Source: Clarkia xantiana subsp. parviflora (lineage: Eukaryota > Streptophyta > Magnoliopsida > Myrtales > Onagraceae). Taken from it: 64,000 nucleotides of DNA. Within the stretch, counting starts at the first letter, position 1. The number at the start of each line of letters is the position of its first letter. Both the position numbers and the translations under genes were made by a program. Location: assembly GCA_036873135.1 (NCBI GenBank), contig JAPTYO010000017.1, positions 10,850,001 through 10,914,000 of the forward strand, written 5' to 3'. Of the stretch, positions 1-12,536 are shown piece by piece. The notes under the pieces are model-generated. The model saw nothing but the letters and a program-made list of their open reading frames with translations, was not told where the DNA came from and searched no databases.

Positions 1-270
1 TCTACTACTTCAGGTTTAACCGGCTATCATGTCTGCACGTCTCTAAGCGGCTATCATATCCGTAAAATCAGCTAAGTCTGGATGTATACTCTGGAAGATA
101 CGCTTTGACAACTCAGTCTACAAGGATGAACAACAACTTGATTAGCGTGTGTATACGCGACAGTCATCAATGCAAGCACTAAGGAATGAACACTCTCCCG
201 ACGGAGACAACTACATATCTACAGACTTGTTAGTCTCTATACATCATATAGCGAACATCCTCCTCGGGGG

Positions 271-411
271 GTAACTCTATGTAAACATGAGCCTCATCCC
301 AACACTCACATGTTTTATGTGATCTACGCGCATCTACATGAGACTCTATGTCAACATGGGCCTCATCCCGACACCTACATGTTCTACGTAATCAACGCGC
401 GTCTACATGAT
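271..411. repeat. Two-copy direct repeat, about 70 bp per unit
   Basis: Two successive units share an ACTCTATGT start, CATGAGCCTCATCCC or its variant, ACATGTT, and an end of CGCGCATCTACATGA or its variant. They diverge at about one base in seven by eye. It lies in the internal non-coding part of element A. Confidence 0.6.
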
Positions 412-620
412 ACTACGCCTTCATTTAAGGTAGCAAGTGTGAATATGATTATGGCACTAACATTTATATTTGCATGTATTTGCCAGTTAATACAGGACTA
501 CGACATGTAAGTTGACATACAAAGGAGAAATTCTAAGTGTTCAAGATATTACATCACGCATGCTATGATCATGTACACAACGAGCAACACGCGCAGTAAT
601 AACGCGTGCGACATATAACA

Positions 621-1765
621 AGCGTCGACTATCAAGAAATATTTTCTAAGTATTTCTCCATGATGGCAGATGTCAGATAACAAGGGTCGACTATCAATAA
701 ATATTTCCTAAGTATTTCTCCATGATGGAAGATGTCAGATAACAAGGGTCGACTATCAAGAAATATTTTCTAAGTATATCTCCATGATGGTAGATGTCAG
801 ATAACAAGGGTCGACTATCAAGAAATATTTTCTAAGTATTTCTCCATGATGGAAGATGTCAGATAACAAGGGTCGGCTATCAAGGAATATTTTCTAAGTG
901 TTCCACTATGTCAGCAGTCGACATATGACAAGGTGTCGACTATCAAGGAATATTTTCTAAGTGTTCCACTATGTCAGCAGTCGACATATGACAAGGTGTC
1001 GACTATCAAGGAATATTTTCTAAGTGTTCCACCATGTCAGCAGTCGACATATGACAAGGTGTCGACTATCAAGGAATATTTTCTAAGTGTTCCACCATGT
1101 CAGCAGTCGACACATGACAAGGTGTCTACTATCAATGAATATTTTCTAAGTGTTCCACCATGTCAGCGGTCGATACATGACAAGGTGTCGACTATCAAGA
1201 AATATTTCTAAGTATTTTACTATGTAAGCAGTCGACACATGACAAGGTGTCGACTATCAAGAAATATTTCTAAGTATTTTGCTATGTCAGCAGACGACAC
1301 TTGACGAGGTATCAACTATCAAGAAATATTTCTAAGTATTTTACTATGTCAGCAGACAACACATGACGAGGTGTCAACTATCAAGAAATATTTCTAAGTA
1401 TTTTGCTATGTCAGCAGACGACACATGACGATGTGTCAACTATCAAGAAATATTTCTAAGTATTTTGCTATGTCAGCAGACGACACATGACGAGGTGTCA
1501 ACTATCAAGAAATATTTCTAAGTATTTTATTATGTCAGCAATCTGCATGTGACGAGGTGTCAATTATCAAGAAATATTTCTAAGTGTTCAACTACGATAG
1601 CAGGCGACAGACGGCACATGACAGACAACACATGTCAAGTAGCAAGCGTCAACTATTAAGAAATATTTTCTAAGTGTTTCTCCATGGTGGCAGACGACAC
1701 ATGACACACAACACGTGTCAAGTAACAAGCGTCGATTACCAAGAAACATTTTCTAAGTGTTTCAT
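621..1765 (+). repeat. Tandem array in element A, unit 62-63 bp, about 18 copies
   Basis: Each unit carries GTCGACTATCAAG, then AATATTTTCTAAGTG, then a GTCAGCAG/GTCGACA segment. Copies between about 930 and 1210 are exactly 63 bp, so one frame reads through them with a 21-residue repeat containing EYFLSV. Later copies have lost one T in AATATTTTCT and are about 62 bp, which breaks that frame. The array ends about 1.06 kb before the 3' LTR, the same distance as the array of element 1. Confidence 0.9.
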
Positions 1766-2805
1766 CATGAAGGAGATACCAATGATCATTTATCAACTAT
1801 CAACAATCAACATCAAGCATGTTCGAACACTATCTACGCTATGGTGCAACATGTCGACAATGATTACTATACATGAGAGGAGTATTTCTACTTACTATCA
1901 TGTTCATAAATTTTCAGCACTTAGCCAAAATTTTGGCCAATTTGGGAAACTAGCCTTATTTAGGAAATTTAACAAACACCTTGTAGGCATCTTAGGAAAA
2001 TCAATTTCAAGAGACAATCAAGATCAAATTGAGCCTAAACAAGGTTATATATGGTCCAGCCATACCCGGAATTGGACTCACCACCTCGAGATGATGTCGG
2101 TGATGACTAGATGGCTGCCCGTAAAAGTGCTTGGCCTTCAAATTTGCTACTCCAAAGTTTCTTCTTCTTTAATAAATGAGAGGATCTTAAAAATTACTAA
2201 AGGTGAAGGTTTAACTAATGGATATTCTCTATCCTATTTCCACTAATAGTATTCTTATGGGTAACCCTTGACCCCTCTCTATTTTTTACAAGTCCTTAGT
2301 AGCATGACTAAGTGTATTTACATCTCTATTACGACATACATCATTTTTGACACGTCGTATGCAATCATGCTCACATATTACGTACACATGATTTATTTAC
2401 GATCATCTTGTTTATCCTAAGTCATAATCCACGTTATCATCATTATATGATTGATTACATGATTTTATTATTGATAAAACGTCATCACATCATGTACTTC
2501 TTTGTTATCGTATCCGTCATACGTAGAGGATACACCCATAGTTAACATATTTTTATGCATGTTGACATCTATGAACATGATTACACATATTCATGACTTA
2601 ACACATATGTCTATTATATGTACATATCTCTGTTACATTAACCCTGTCAGCAGATATCGAATTACTCGTCAAGAAAATTAAAGATTGTCGAAATCAAAGT
2701 TCAAATATCCAGTCGACGATTGATCAACCTCTGAGGTCAGCTCCGAAACTAAATTGGACGTTTATCCTATCTTAAAATAGAGTCAAGCAAGGTTTGAACT
2801 GTCAC

Positions 2806-2821
2806 TTGAATCGGGGGCAAA
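2806..2821 (+). other. Polypurine tract of element A
   Basis: The stretch GAATCGGGGGCAAA lies directly before the LTR start at 2822. The same position in element 1 reads GACTCGGGGGCAAG on the minus strand. Such a tract primes plus-strand DNA synthesis in LTR retrotransposons. Confidence 0.65.
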
Positions 2822-3628
2822 TAATGGATATTCGCCCAATTCAGGTTCGTAAACACGTCAAAATCACATAAATGGTTCGAAAACACATCCCCGGGGTTTA
2901 AAAAAGTCCGGACGCGCGACACACACGTCCGGATCGGACCTGCGGATTGCCTATGCAATCCGGACCTCCGGGTTACTGGCAATCTGAACACCTCCGGGTT
3001 GCTGGAAATCCGGACACCTCCGGGTTGCTGGCAATCCGGACGACCCGGAATACGTCGGGAACGCCCGAACCCGACGTAATCCGAGTCGTCGTCTGCAACG
3101 CGCATGTTTCCATTTGTGTCATCACACAAAGTTAGAGTTTTCCAATAGTCAACATTGATCAAACCAGACGACGTTTCACATTTTCCTTAAAACCGGCGTC
3201 AAACCGCTCAAAAACCGGGATCGGTTCTAAGGTTGCCTATAAATAGGGGACCTAGGCCATTCATTTGAGGGTAATTTCACTTGAGATTGGTTTAGGAGCT
3301 CTGACTTCTCTCTAGCTTTCTCTCTCTAGAAATCTCATTTTAGCATCAGAGAGGGCTCAACCGGCACCCCCCCCCATCTCCGTGCTGGTTACTGCCCCGT
3401 GTGCAGGTTCGGACAACAAGCGCGAAGTAAGGAGCACGTATTCAAGACAGGACGCGTATAAGCATAACTTGAAGATGACATCCTAACACTCTGGTGACAG
3501 GGCTGTCTGTAACATGTGATCAACCACACATTCAAATACTTAGCCGTTGTATGGGCCCAAAGACAGTCGACATATCAATATTTCAACAATGCAACATATT
3601 GACAGTCTGACACTTGTGGGTTCCGACA
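2822..3628 (+). repeat. 3' LTR of element A
   Basis: The start TAATGGATATTCGCCCAATT matches the LTR start of element 1 (TGATGGATAAGTGCCCAATT), with the usual TG changed to TA. A TATA box (TATAAATA, near 3238-3246) is followed by CT-rich R-region sequence with TCTCTCTAGAAAT, as in the other two LTRs, and then by the pseudoknot-forming segment 3349-3390. The right end is uncertain; a plausible CA end is TTCCGACA at 3621-3628. The matching 5' LTR is outside the window. Confidence 0.65.
3349..3390 (+). ncRNA. Predicted RNA pseudoknot in LTR of element A
   Basis: GAGAGGG (3349-3355) can pair with CCC/TCTC in the C-rich loop (3373-3375 and 3377-3380, one bulged A). AACCGGCAC (3359-3367) can pair with GTGCTGGTT (3382-3390) with one G-U pair. 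The order stem1-stem2-stem1'-stem2' is that of an H-type pseudoknot. It is a structure within the transcript, not a separate gene. Elements 1 and 2 have the same arrangement with different stem sequences. Confidence 0.45.
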
Positions 3629-4612
3629 CCCGACTAGGACTCTACACAATGATCAACCTGGAGATTCGTCAAGACCGTTACCTCTAGCGGTTTAGGAGGA
3701 AACAGGCACCGCCTCGTCCCGTCCTGGAAGCCATCCGCCGCGCTGCTGTTGGTCCCTCTTCCCATTCCGCCGGAAGTCGTCTCCTCGCCCTAGCTGCTGT
3801 CTTCTGCTGCGCCCAGGCCACCGGAGTTCCGTCGTGTCACACCGCACCAGCTCGCCCGACCAGATCGACCATCCCTGCACCACCATGGCTCGCCACGACG
3901 CCACCAACTTCCCGCCGGAGTTACCGTCGCCCGCCATCCAGTTTGTCGTAGCCGCATTCGTCTCTCCAGAAGTCCCCTGCTGCCGGAACTTGCAGTCGCA
4001 GTCGTCTTCCCAAGTGAGCATATATTTATTATTATTATTATACATTATTAATAATATTATGTTATTATTTTATTATTATTATAATATTGTATTGTATTTA
4101 ATGATGTAATTTAAATGTAATTGGTTTAAATTTAATTGGGTAGTATGTTTAAGTTACTCAATTGTATGTATGTTAAATTTATATTATGTTATGTATGTAT
4201 TTAAGCATGTTAGATAATTTTGGGGCTTTAGATTTCGTCCTAATTAGTACTTATAGATTATAATTTGTTTTTAGATTTAGGTTAATGATCAATAATATTT
4301 TTTTCATATCATAAATTTAATTAAATCATGACGTCGTTAGATTAATCTGATATAGTATATGTTAAAAAATATAGTTGGCAATTAAGTGAATTGAGTACCG
4401 AAAGGGCGTAGTTAAAATTATATTTTTAATTCGTAATAGAACCTCTGAACTCGAATTTCTGATCGTAGACCGAATTTATACCTAGGTGTTTAATTCGTTA
4501 TTCGCTTAGGTGATTTAGGATTCTAGTTAGCCTTAATTAACTAGTGGTAACTCTTTTCAAAATTGCACGTTTAAAAAAAAACGTAAACGCCTTAGATCAG
4601 ATTTTAGGTAGG
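3629..4612 (+). repeat. Truncated Ogre-type LTR (same family as the LTR at 45440-46976)
   Basis: A GC-rich segment (about 3700-4010) passes through a splice-donor-like GTGAGCA (about 4012) into AT-rich DNA, as in the LTR of element B. The last 250 bases match it closely: TACCGAAAGGGCGTAG, GAACCTCTGAACTC, GTGTTTAATTCGTTATT, CTCTTTTCAAAATTGCACG, ending GATTTTAGGT. The donor-to-end distance is about 600 bp in both. The U3 part with the TATA box is missing, so the copy is truncated on the left, where it meets element A. The exact left edge is not visible. Confidence 0.65.
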
Positions 4613-5606
4613 AAAAGGACAATAAATTGAGGACTAAAATGAACAAAATAAAAATTTGGGGCTAGCCATGTGCAAGTCACGTGACTATTAACGGTACTGA
4701 CGGTCAACTAACGGATGGAACAAAAGTCAAAAGTGGTCAAACATATGGTACCAAAACTAGGCAAAAAAAAAGTTGGACCAAAATCCAAAAGTTGTCACAA
4801 ATGTTGGACCAAAGGACTTGTTAACCCTTTATTTATACTATGTTTGGATGATTCATGTATTGAAATATTTTAATTTAATATTTGAATGAAGTTTGTATTA
4901 GGATATACAATGACTAAAATACTCGTATATGCATTTTTTTTAATGAGATTACATTCTTTCATATGAATATTTTTGTTTAAACAATTGAAACGTAATTTTA
5001 ATTATGTAAACGTATCATCGGTCCAAAGTCGCCAGAGTCCAACCTGAACCCGTCGAGTACCTAACCAAATCTGTTGGGCCCGACCCGCATCTGTCGGGGC
5101 CAGAGCCGAACCCACACAACTCGAATCCACAGGGGCCTGACCCAAACTTGCAGGAGTCCGATCTGAAGTCGTTAAAGTTATTAGCTATTAACTAAGGTAT
5201 GTGTATTTTAGTCATTAGTCAATATGCATTGACCAATGCATAATTTTTTGGGAGGCTTAGCTAATACATGATTTAATAGAAATGAGTATTGGCTAATATT
5301 CGTGTATTAGTTAATACTAATAGAAAAACAAACAAAGTATTCACTAAATCATGTATTAATATATATTATTACGTACAATTAAACATGCTCTAAAGTTCTG
5401 GGGCCAAATCAACCACATCAGCGGAAAATAACCGAAATTTATAAAGGGTACAACTTGCAACATTTTGGTCTTTCGGGGTGCAAGAGGAGCCACAATCAGT
5501 ATGGTGCAAACATTGGGGTCAAAATTTATAATTCCTGATTTTCGTCTCCTAAAGTCAACAAACCCCGTCAAGAAATAGGGATTTTATTTTCAAGTCAACA
5601 ATTTAA
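4613..5606. other. Non-coding stretch
   Basis: No gene was recognised. It is AT-rich, with a GC-richer patch at about 5030-5170 where short phrases on the theme CCCGAC/GTCGGGG/GAACCC recur imperfectly. This may be the remains of an old repeat. Confidence 0.5.
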
Positions 5607-6122
5607 TTAATACATCAAATACGGGCGTCGGCGAGTTGCCGACTGTCTCTCACCGGAGAATGCCGGTGTAAGCGGGCCTCCGGCGAGGTAGAGCCAAACG
5701 CAAGTGAGGAATACCCCGTTGAACCTCAAGAAAACTGTGACCCCAAAGACGGCGAGGAGCGCGTAAACAACGTATCGGTGGCTGACGGCGCTTCTGAATG
5801 TTCTTTTAATGTAATTACTGACCATACTGCCCCTGGACGACATTTGTGGCCAGTACCGGAGACCTCTTTCTTGTTCCACCGCCGCCACCTTGAAGCACCC
5901 ACCGCCGCCGTCACCGTAGTTATTTGTTTCTTGAGTCTGGACAGAATACAGAGACGTCGCTGATGGAGACAACGGGAAAACGGCATCTTCAGGATTTGTG
6001 TCCACTGTGGGGAATGTTTTGTTTTTGTTTTTACTGTCGGGTTTTGTCTGTGGTTCTTTGCTCGACGGCTGCTCGGAATTATTCGCCGAGCGTCTTCGTT
6101 TCCGAAATCTCTTGGTCTGCAT
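5607..6122 (-). CDS. Hypothetical basic protein with a C-terminal membrane segment, 171 aa
   Basis: This is a single uninterrupted frame from an ATG at 6122 to a stop at 5607. I do not recognise the family. The first 35 residues are rich in Lys, Arg, Ser and Gln and look disordered. A Gly run (GDGGGG) follows near residue 72. From about residue 115 a Tyr-, Val- and Leu-rich hydrophobic stretch (YVVYALLAVFGVTVFLRF, then VFLTCVWLYLAGG) could form one or two membrane spans, and a basic tail (ATRRRP) ends the protein. A TATA-like TATATAAC lies only about 25 bp upstream on the minus strand, which would leave almost no 5' leader. Composition and length fit a real small gene better than chance in AT-rich DNA, but it could be an exon of a larger gene or a relic. 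Confidence 0.45.
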   Translation of the reverse strand: MQTKRFRKRRRSANNSEQPSSKEPQTKPDSKNKNKTFPTVDTNPEDAVFPLSPSATSLYSVQTQETNNYGDGGGGCFKVAAVEQERGLRYWPQMSSRGSMVSNYIKRTFRSAVSHRYVVYALLAVFGVTVFLRFNGVFLTCVWLYLAGGPLTPAFSGERQSATRRRPYLMY

Positions 6123-9100
6123 TGGAATTAATTCATATTCATATGTTATATATAGTAAGGTTAAGTATCAAATTGCTGTGTAATGTTGCGGAGTAGAATA
6201 TATTGCAGGTTGAAATTTGTTTTTGAACATTTTGCTTAATTTCTTTGTAAAAATAAACATTTTGTTAACTTAACTATATTATGCGTACAATTTGCTAACT
6301 CTCACATTTTTATTATCTTCTGAACGGAATCACCTCATAATCTGTAAAAACATGGATAATAGATAGCTATTGTTTGGCCAGTCTAAGAAATCGTTGGTTG
6401 ATGTTTGGACAATCAAACAAATTTCTAGCTATTTTCTTCATTGCGTGCCAAACACGCGTTTGGTTGCCCAAGAAAGATTGGAAATTGCGAAGGAGCTAGC
6501 AAAAAGTTTATATGTGAGATAGCATATTAGCTAGCAAAATGTTCAAAAATAAACTTTAGTTATCAAATTGTTCGATTTCTTAAACGTCAACTAGCAATTT
6601 AATAATTAACTAACTCTATAGGGTTTGTTGAAAAACTAAACAATTTGGTGTATCTCGAAATGTTTTTCAATTATGATTCAATGTTAGAACATGAGAAACG
6701 AAAAAGAGTGGGAAAATACGAACCAAGGCGTTGCCGAGGAGAACATACTTGAGGAACCGAGAAAGAGAGCGTTTATGAGTACGACCATTATCGTGTGCTG
6801 GCGATGGTATTTTTGGGGACGAAAAAACCTTCCTTCGTGGAGCATGTTTGCTGTGGTCGTTGATTGGTTCCGTTTCTATTATCGGTCTGAAACAAAGTAG
6901 AAACTTCTTCTTCGCCACGTTAATCTTCATATCTTATTCATACTAATTTGCAGCATAACAAAGACTACAATCGAAATTTGGTTAAATGATGAATTATTAT
7001 GAAGGAAGGTTTCAAATTCTGAGGATATGGGGAATGCTTTAATTTTGGTTTTAATTTTTTTTTTAAAAGTTGTTTGTTTTTTTAAAAAAAGGTAGAGAAT
7101 AAATAATGTGTGTTAAGAGTTAAATATAGAACATTTGAGGCGGTGCCGCCTCTACCTCGTACATGGTTTTTCGTCCAATCTGTACCTTAGCTTAGGTGTT
7201 TTGATTCACCATAATAAGGAATTATCTTGCTTTTGAAAGTCTCCGGGGTACACAAAACGTACATGCAATATTAAGACACATCGTGTAACTGTTATGTTAG
7301 GTATTAAAAAAGCGAGTTTGAAAAACTTGTAAAAGTTGCAATTTGTTAAATCCGTCTAATTTGTTATTAAATTGTGTCAGAAACATGCATAAATTTTAGC
7401 AAGCAGGATTTAGCAAGCAAATTTTAAATTTCTCCAAAGTTCAGCAATAAAATTTAAAATTTTCATAAATTTCAACTAGCAAATTGTAATTTTCTCAAAA
7501 GTTCACCTAGCGATTTGCACATAGAACATAGTAAGACAATATGAAACATGCAAGTCCTCATCACCATTTAATAAGAAATTAGACGAAACTACTAGTTAAC
7601 ACGTATTGCAACTTCGTAAAACTTTAACAAAAATTTGTTAAAAAAGAATCAGCTAACAAATTATCCAAATCACCAAAAATTTGAGCTACCAACTTGCTAA
7701 TTAACCATTGAATTTTTATGATTTTATTCAACTTACGCTACCCGTGATAATGATAAAATGCCAAATTCAGTAAGATTGCAGGCACGCAATGTCGATCAAA
7801 TACCCTTATCCAGTGTCTGGCAAAGTGTTGGGGTGTCTGGCAAAGTGTTGGGGGGGGGGCTTTAATCCTACTTCCTAATTAATCTTCATCTTTGTCGGGG
7901 CCTTACTTATTCGGGATGGAGAAAGTGAAAAAAAATGACTCGTGTTCCCCAATCGAAAAGGCGAGTTCTTTTTTTGCCTAACATTTATCATTGATTGAAT
8001 AGGAAAAGAATCATCATATTTCAAAGGCTCTTAAACCAAACCCCTCCTACGTAGAGTCGTGTGTTGTAGGTGATCTGAACCTGCTCGGAGTGAGCCTTCC
8101 ATTGAGGCAAGTGAAGTTGGTGAGCCGCAGCCAGTTTCGGGGTGGGCCCTTTTACTCAGGGAGCACGCATATCCCAAAAAATGCAGCATAGTTTTCCCTC
8201 CAAAAATGACTTCTCCATGAACACACTACATATATACATAAACCTGGCAGTCACTAAATGAATCCCGCGTTAGCCTTAAGGCGTTGGTCTCTGACTAGAA
8301 AAGTAAAAGTCTGAGCTTGAGAAGTTTTTGGTCTGGTCGGCCCGTAAAATTCATTAGGATAGCATTATTATTGAAACATGTTAGATTGGTCCTGGACTGA
8401 ACCAACCAGTACTAGCTTCGGAGACTCTAATGTAATAAAAAAATATTGATCATCTTGAACAGTCATAATTGTCTTAACAATTTCAAAAACCTCAACGACC
8501 CTAAAAGCCTCAATTACTTCAAAGACTTTACCACTCTCAACGACATTCATGGACTAAGAGACTTCGATGACCGCAACTCAAGTGCTCTCATTTTGTGTAG
8601 GTTCACATTCCTAATATTGTCGTTCGACGCTATTTGTGAACTTAAAAATAATCAATTAACTTCCTTAAAAAATTGAATTTTAGAATTTTTATACAAGTGA
8701 ATACCCTCATGTAATACTAACACAAAATTGCTGGGTAAATATGTAATTTACAAAGTTAAAGAACCAAATTGCAATATTCTGTAAATTTAACGACTGATTA
8801 CAATTAGTCGCTTTTTGGTGTTTAAAATGCAAATACGTAAACTAACATGTAAATTATGCACAGTACCAAAATTGGTACAAAATCGTCCAAACAACGAAAG
8901 TGGTTTTTTTTTTATACTAAGGCCCGTGCGGATCACTATCTCCTTGAGACAACTTCGCTCACCTCACCTTCAGGTTGTGCAACAAGGTTTACCAAGGGAC
9001 AGTCAACTCACATGATACAATAGTGTCATTGAATATAATCCAACACAAAATTCTTTCAACCGAATTGAACCAGTACCTGAATTCAAACACGAACAGGAAA

Positions 9101-9370
9101 GTCGACAACAATGACTAGTTATGAAAAAAAAAAAGTAATAAATCAACTAGAAAGATCGAACACTGCAAAATGCCTAGCACAATTACCTTTGGAGAACTCT
9201 GTAATTCGTTAAAACTAACAATAAATGAGAAGATTTTAAGTGAAAACTGGATTCCAAAATATGAACTCTGATAAAAATTGGACACTCAACCTTGAAGAAT
9301 GATGTATGTATCATCTTTTTCATATTTAGAGGAGATGGAAATATTTATTTATATAAGAGAGGAGGGGAGT

Positions 9371-9772
9371 AGGTGATCAAAAAGTCCATTTGGACCGGTC
9401 CATTTCAGGTCCAAGTCTGGACCTCCTTATCTGTCGTGGGCTTGATTCGGTCCGAGACCGTTAAGGTCCATGGAGTCCAGGATTGAACCGAATTAAATTT
9501 AGTATTAAAAAAAACTGAAGAAAGGCTCAAACCCCTACCTCTCGGCCCATGTGTACAATAAGACATAAGTTCATCTCTCACCCGTGTATAATATATTTTA
9601 AATATTATAAGAAATAATATAATATATACAATCAATTTTGATTTTTTTTTAAAAAATCATAAAATATGGAGATTAAAAAAATAATCATTATCGGTTATAA
9701 TGGTCCTTATTAGTCTTTTAACGGTCCCGTACCTGGACAAAAAGGTCGGGACCGTGAAATATTAGCACCTGG
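9371..9772. mobile_element. Possible degenerate MITE-like segment
   Basis: The left side (AGGTGATCAAAAAGTCC then GGACCGGTCC) and the reverse complement of the right side (AGGTGCTAATATTTCACGGTCC) are loosely inverted, with repeated GGTCC/GGACC between. No clear target duplication is visible. The style resembles the GGACCGG-rich hAT elements at 21405-23141, but the match is weak. Confidence 0.25.
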
Positions 9773-11367
9773 TTTTTTTTTTTTTTTTTTTTACATTATT
9801 TATGTACCTGAGAAAACAGAGTTTGAAAAATTAATATCTTAGAATTTTTGTTTACTTTACCTAAGAAAACGTGGTTTTTTAAAAATTTTTTTTTTTTCCG
9901 CGGAGTGGTCCTAGAAATGGCTCTCATCTGGAGGGCAACACCCGTAGCATGCTTGCTCTATACCTAAACTAATTTCCAATCGCACCGGGTCAGCCCTTAA
10001 TGAGTAAAGTGTTGGCCATGAATATATTTCTATTCCTATGGTCACTAGCGGGGATTGAAATCTGATTTGGGATAAATCAGTTTGTCGTTTAAAAAGTATG
10101 TCTTTTTAATAAGATATTAAGAAATAAACAATACTATAGTAAATTAATAGAAACAAATATATTTATAAACATTACAATTATATAATATTATTTTATGATG
10201 TATATTTTTCTAGTGTGTTATGTATGGATAGTTTTGCTATATGACACAACACTACGACATCTAGGATCTGGAACTTTAGATTAAAATAAAATTATAGAAT
10301 TACAAGTTTCAGCATGTGTCATTATCTAATTTAATTAAGCAAACTTATATTTACTTAATTAATTAGATATATAGCAAGAAAAAAAGGAAGTGACTAATTT
10401 AATAAAATAAAATAACGGAAGAAATGAACATGCGGAAAAAATACAATTTGAGTATGATTCATTTAGGCAGTTGTAGTGTTTATCAGGTGCATCAACATCA
10501 TTTTTGTTTAATATAAACTTCCTACGTGGCATGATCTAATTTGCCTCTGTTTAGTTTGAGAAAACGGTGGCCTCCACTCAACTATTTCTCATTTGGATTA
10601 GATTTAGATGATTCCTAATAATGATTGTACTAAAAGCCCTGCGGCTGCAGCCACTATATGATGGTCCAGAGCTTTTGCGCATATATATATAATCAACCCA
10701 GATATAAGAAAAGCTTTTGCGTACTTAACTGCTATATAATATAATAATTAGGGTACAGATAGATTGTAAGCGTTTGACATTATTTTAGGGTGATAGAAAT
10801 TCCTTCAATTAAGGATGTAAATGAAAGTCAATATATACCTAATTAATGTTTCTGGAAGTAATCCATAACCTTACATATCTTCCAATAAACAATTAATATT
10901 GAAATTGAAGACGCATCAATATCTGCTACGATCATCAGCACACCTAAATCTTGATTTGCTAAAGTCACCACTAAAACTTGTCATACTTTTTTCTCCGACG
11001 GAACCGCGGGTCGCTATGATCGATTATGAATGAGACGTGATTAATCCGTCACTAGCCATTATTAACCAGCTATCCGAGTAATGTTTTAATCTTCTGTTGA
11101 GTTTGTAACATCTTATTAAAAGCAAAAAAATAAGTCTATGCTCAGATAATATTTTTTTAAAAAAAAAATCACTATCGTGTTGATTGACTTGAATTCTAGG
11201 AAACTTTTGTACGTAAGTGTGACAAATATGTGTACTTAAAGTCGTATAATGAGGAACTTAGTGAAATATGAATTTAGTAAGGCAATTCATTAATTAGATG
11301 ATTTTGGACTATATTACTACACTGGTCTGAAGTCTAGGGGGCCCATTTGGTGTGCCAATCCAACCAA

Positions 11368-11370
<3 letters not shown>

Positions 11371-11426
<56 letters not shown>
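11371..11426. repeat. (AT)n microsatellite, 56 bp
   Basis: This is an uninterrupted AT dinucleotide run about 1.1 kb downstream of the MYB stop codon (the gene is on the minus strand). Confidence 0.95.
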
Positions 11427-11429
<3 letters not shown>

Positions 11430-12180
11430 TCATTGACCTAATATATATAAAGGGGGGCTTTAGAGGTTAACCGCACGAAAGGTTACTTCCCTTTTTCCTT
11501 TCTTTCCTTCCTTCTACTTTTCAATATCAATCTCTTAAAGTTTGGTAATTCGTTTATAATTAGATAGAAAGCTGCAACCAAATATTCCTGACAATGGGAA
11601 TATCATATTTGAACTTCTTACATATAATATATATATATATAAAAACTTCATTCCTTAATAACAAAGTTATTAATTATCAGGGAATATACAAAAGTATATG
11701 CCCTCTCATCAATCACATACATAATTCTGAATATCTGAGTCTCATCTAAATGTCCAATCGTAACTGACCTCAAAAATTATATACGTTTTATTAGTGTCGC
11801 GCACATCACATATTCGGAATATAGTTTCAATACCTGCATTGCATGCATTAGACAAGATTTTGTGATGATATCCCTATAAATGGACGACTATAACTATATA
11901 TGATCTGGTAGTGATATGTTATCTTAAAAGGATTTATAAGATCCAAAACCCTAAGGAATTAGATTAAGCCGATCATGATATCTAAGTGCTAGCTATACGT
12001 TCAAATTGATTAGTTGTGAAAGCTAACTTTGAGAGTGAGCATTAGCTAGGGTTGAGCATTTTCTTCTATATGCTATAGTATAGCATGAGAAGAATAAGAA
12101 ACAGGAGATTATATATACGGACAAGAAACCACTTTTTTCTGGAAGCTTTTATTGTTCGAGTTTCAGAAAATATCATGTTG

Positions 12181-12182
<2 letters not shown>

Positions 12183-12212
<30 letters not shown>
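12183..12212. repeat. (TA)n microsatellite
   Basis: This is a TA run in the 3' flank of the MYB gene, followed by a short GAA-rich run at about 12236-12255. Confidence 0.95.
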
Positions 12213-12213
<1 letters not shown>

Positions 12214-12536
12214 TGAAGTTCGATCGGCAACAAAAAAAGAAGAAGAAGAAGAAGATATTGAAATGCTTGAAGGTGACCAGATAATTAATCATGAAATAAT
12301 AAGACATACTATATATATATGATCTTCATATGATATGAAATGAAAAGAAGAAACATATATAATTTTTCATAGCAAAAGCAGAAACTAATTAAAACAAATA
12401 CATAAACTAGAAAGAATTCTAGACATGTGTATATTAATTAACATCAGTACGACACAATCGTAAAACATATGAAGTACCGGTCTTTTCTATTCACTGTCTG
12501 TAACATGCATATACATACTTAACAACAGCTAGCTGT

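Larger units (their letters stand above)
1..2821 (+). mobile_element. Element A: 3' part of the internal region of a Tat-like Ty3/gypsy retrotransposon
   Basis: No reliable coding region is seen here. The stretch is assigned to an LTR retrotransposon because it runs into a polypurine tract (about 2809-2820) and an LTR that starts at 2822. The last 100 bases before that LTR (the run ATAGAGTCAAG and the GGGGGCA tract) match the corresponding place in element 1 (rc of about 25134-25240). It carries a large tandem array (621-1765) and a two-copy direct repeat of about 70 bp at 271-411. The 5' part of the element lies outside the window. Family placement is inferred from similarity to elements 1 and 2, not from a visible pol gene. 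Confidence 0.7.
6123..12536. other. Long intergenic stretch
   Basis: No gene was supported over 6.4 kb. It is AT-rich with scattered phrases such as AGCAAATT and TAGCAAG (about 6500-7700). There is a short duplication of TGTCTGGCAAAGTGTTGGGG at 7816-7855 and AT microsatellites near 11371 and 12183. A possible worn-down inverted-repeat element lies at about 9370-9775. Open frames here are short and unlike any family I know. Confidence 0.6.

Noticed and set aside
1674..2246. 190-codon plus-strand frame
   Set aside because: It overlaps the end of the tandem array and has no recognisable domain. It lies in the non-coding 3' part of a retrotransposon.
6667..6930. Overlapping 87-codon and 69-codon frames on both strands
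   Set aside because: They are mutually overlapping, AT-rich context, no domain and no sign of splice sites or homology.
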